In this document: positions 6,142 to 6,970 of the stretch, piece after piece
Position numbering within the stretch: the stretch's first letter is position 1
How the letters are laid out: every line of letters starts with the position of its first letter
Origin: Flavisolibacter sp.
GTDB lineage: Bacteria > Bacteroidota > Bacteroidia > Chitinophagales > Chitinophagaceae
Reading direction: 5' to 3'
Length of the DNA stretch: 6,970 nt
Assembly: GCA_013695175.1 (NCBI GenBank)
Contig: JACDAZ010000112.1
Span: 1-6,970, forward strand
Made by a program: the position numbers and the translations under genes
The notes under the pieces: model-generated
The model's input: the letters and a program-made list of their open reading frames with translations, nothing else
Told to the model about the DNA's origin: nothing
The model's database searches: none

Positions 6142-6816
6142 AATTAACTCTCTCACCTCCCTCATCCCCTCCGAAGCTCCTTTTTCAATAGCAGTAAGAT
6201 TATATAACGGTGTTGAATAAGGTATTTTTTTATCTACAATAAACTTTTCTATTTTCCATGGTACGTAATTTACAAGACCCGCTGCAGGGTAAACAACCAA
6301 TGAAGTACCAACAATAAGAAAAATTTCTGCAGTCCGCATAAGATTTGCCGCCGGTTCAATCATATACACGGGTTCTTCAAACCAAACAATTTGCGGTCTC
6401 AGTTGTGCACCATCTTCAGCTTTGTCACCCATTTGTATATCATCATGTATGGGATATATCAGATCTTCATTTTTTTCACTTCTCATTTTAAATATCTCGC
6501 CATGTAAATGCAACACTTTTGTAGAGCCGGCTCTTTCATGCAAGTCATCTATATTTTGTGTTACAATTTGTACATCAAAATCCTGTTCCAATTCTGCCAG
6601 AATTTTATGTGCTTCATTAGGTTTGGCTTCTTTTACATTCTGCCTGCGCATGTTGTAAAATTCCTGTACAAGAGCAGGATTTTTTTTCCATGCTGTAGCC
6701 GTCGCTACTTCATTTATATCAAAGCCTTCCCACAGGCCATCACTGTCCCTGAAAGTTTTTAATCCACTTTCTGCGCTAATGCCTGCACCTGTTAATACAA
6801 CTAATTTATTTTTCAT
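6121..6816 (-). CDS. cobB: Sir2-family NAD-dependent protein deacylase (sirtuin), zinc-less type
   Basis: This 231-residue cytosolic enzyme would remove acyl groups from protein lysines, consuming NAD+ and releasing nicotinamide and O-acyl-ADP-ribose. The NAD-binding motif GAGISAESG is at 10-18, TFRD at 21-24, TQNIDDLHERAG at 87-97, the catalytic histidine H105 in HLHGE, and GTSLVVYPAAG at 170-180. Y54 and R57 form the YxxR pair that, in Sirt5/CobB-type enzymes, recognises succinyl or malonyl lysine, so desuccinylase activity is possible. The region after H105, where zinc-bearing sirtuins have two Cys pairs, has no cysteine (KMRSEKNEDLIYPIHDDI), a form I associate with Bacteroidota sirtuins. 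The usual VWFGE reads VWFEE (144-148). I chose ATG 6816 because it starts right at the first strand (MKNKLVVLTGAG); a GTG at 6837 would add seven unsupported residues. The start overlaps the preceding gene's stop as ATGA, suggesting translational coupling. The last six residues come from a tandem repeat. Confidence 0.93.
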   Translation of the reverse strand: MKNKLVVLTGAGISAESGLKTFRDSDGLWEGFDINEVATATAWKKNPALVQEFYNMRRQNVKEAKPNEAHKILAELEQDFDVQIVTQNIDDLHERAGSTKVLHLHGEIFKMRSEKNEDLIYPIHDDIQMGDKAEDGAQLRPQIVWFEEPVYMIEPAANLMRTAEIFLIVGTSLVVYPAAGLVNYVPWKIEKFIVDKKIPYSTPLYNLTAIEKGASEGMREVRELIKMKNEK

Positions 6817-6970
6817 AGTTCCTGGTTTAATTCCCACACATGTACTTCATCAGGGGATGCTGAAAAATGGATCTTTAACGGATGTTTTTTTGCTGCTTGA
6901 TTAGTGAGATACCATAAACGGTTTTCCGTTACCAAAATAAATAAACCTTCATCATCACCCAGTGCTGCAA
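6813..6970 (-). CDS. C-terminal end of an unidentified protein upstream of the sirtuin
   Basis: The minus strand is open from the right edge to a TGA at 6815-6813, giving 51 complete codons: AALGDDEGLFILVTENRL, then WYLTNQAAKKHPLKIHFSA, then SPDEVHVWELNQEL. The amino-acid mix and alternating strand-like pattern (LFILV, LKIHFS, VHVWEL) look like a real small alpha/beta domain. The stop overlaps the sirtuin ATG by four bases (ATGA), the classic sign of a coupled operon pair. I do not recognise the family, and the N-terminus lies outside the window. It has no signal or membrane segment in the visible part. Confidence 0.65.
   Translation of the reverse strand, partial: AALGDDEGLFILVTENRLWYLTNQAAKKHPLKIHFSASPDEVHVWELNQEL

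Noticed and set aside
6422..6762. Two plus-strand frames opposite the sirtuin gene
   Set aside because: They are antisense to the catalytic core and have Cys/Phe/Ser-rich shadow composition.
6817..6837. GTG start for the sirtuin at 6837
   Set aside because: It adds seven residues with no family counterpart and runs into the preceding gene. The ATG at 6816 forms an ATGA overlap and starts at the canonical first strand.

Overview
The window reads as ordinary chromosomal DNA from a member of the Bacteroidota, most likely a Chitinophagaceae-like bacterium. The reasons are an AT-rich sequence, genes with no clear Shine-Dalgarno sequence before their starts, a signal peptide ending in Phe-Ala-Gln, a GYF_2 (DUF4339)-type small protein of the kind common in that family, and intergenic repeats of the GTGAATGGTG and CACAAAGA style. 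The family-level placement is an inference from style, not from a phylogenetic marker search.

Layout. Bases 1-3316 hold two minus-strand genes read from right to left: gyrA (DNA gyrase subunit A, complete) and, 29 bp downstream, a secreted tetratricopeptide-repeat (TPR) protein that runs off the left edge. A 190-bp divergent spacer (3317-3506) separates gyrA from plus-strand genes. Bases 3519-4276 carry two small adjacent reading frames, a GYF_2 domain and a membrane-anchored beta-rich domain. They look like one gene split by a single-base frameshift. Bases 4360-5871 encode a complete Lys9-type saccharopine dehydrogenase. It converges on a minus-strand Sir2-family NAD-dependent deacylase (6121-6816), and the 249-bp spacer between them is a mosaic of short repeats. 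At the right edge, the end of an unknown minus-strand gene overlaps the sirtuin start by four bases (ATGA), so those two are probably one transcript.

How the genes relate. GyrA is essential housekeeping, and the TPR gene probably rides on its transcript. The saccharopine dehydrogenase acts in lysine/alpha-aminoadipate metabolism and the sirtuin removes acyl groups from lysines using NAD+. These two converge rather than forming an operon, so I do not claim a shared pathway.

I found no mobile element, CRISPR array, tRNA, rRNA or defence system, and no strong case for an undescribed system. The points most worth a second look are the split GYF_2/membrane gene, the repeat mosaic, the cysteine-free (zinc-less) sirtuin with an altered FGE loop, and the large acidic helical insertion in the saccharopine dehydrogenase.
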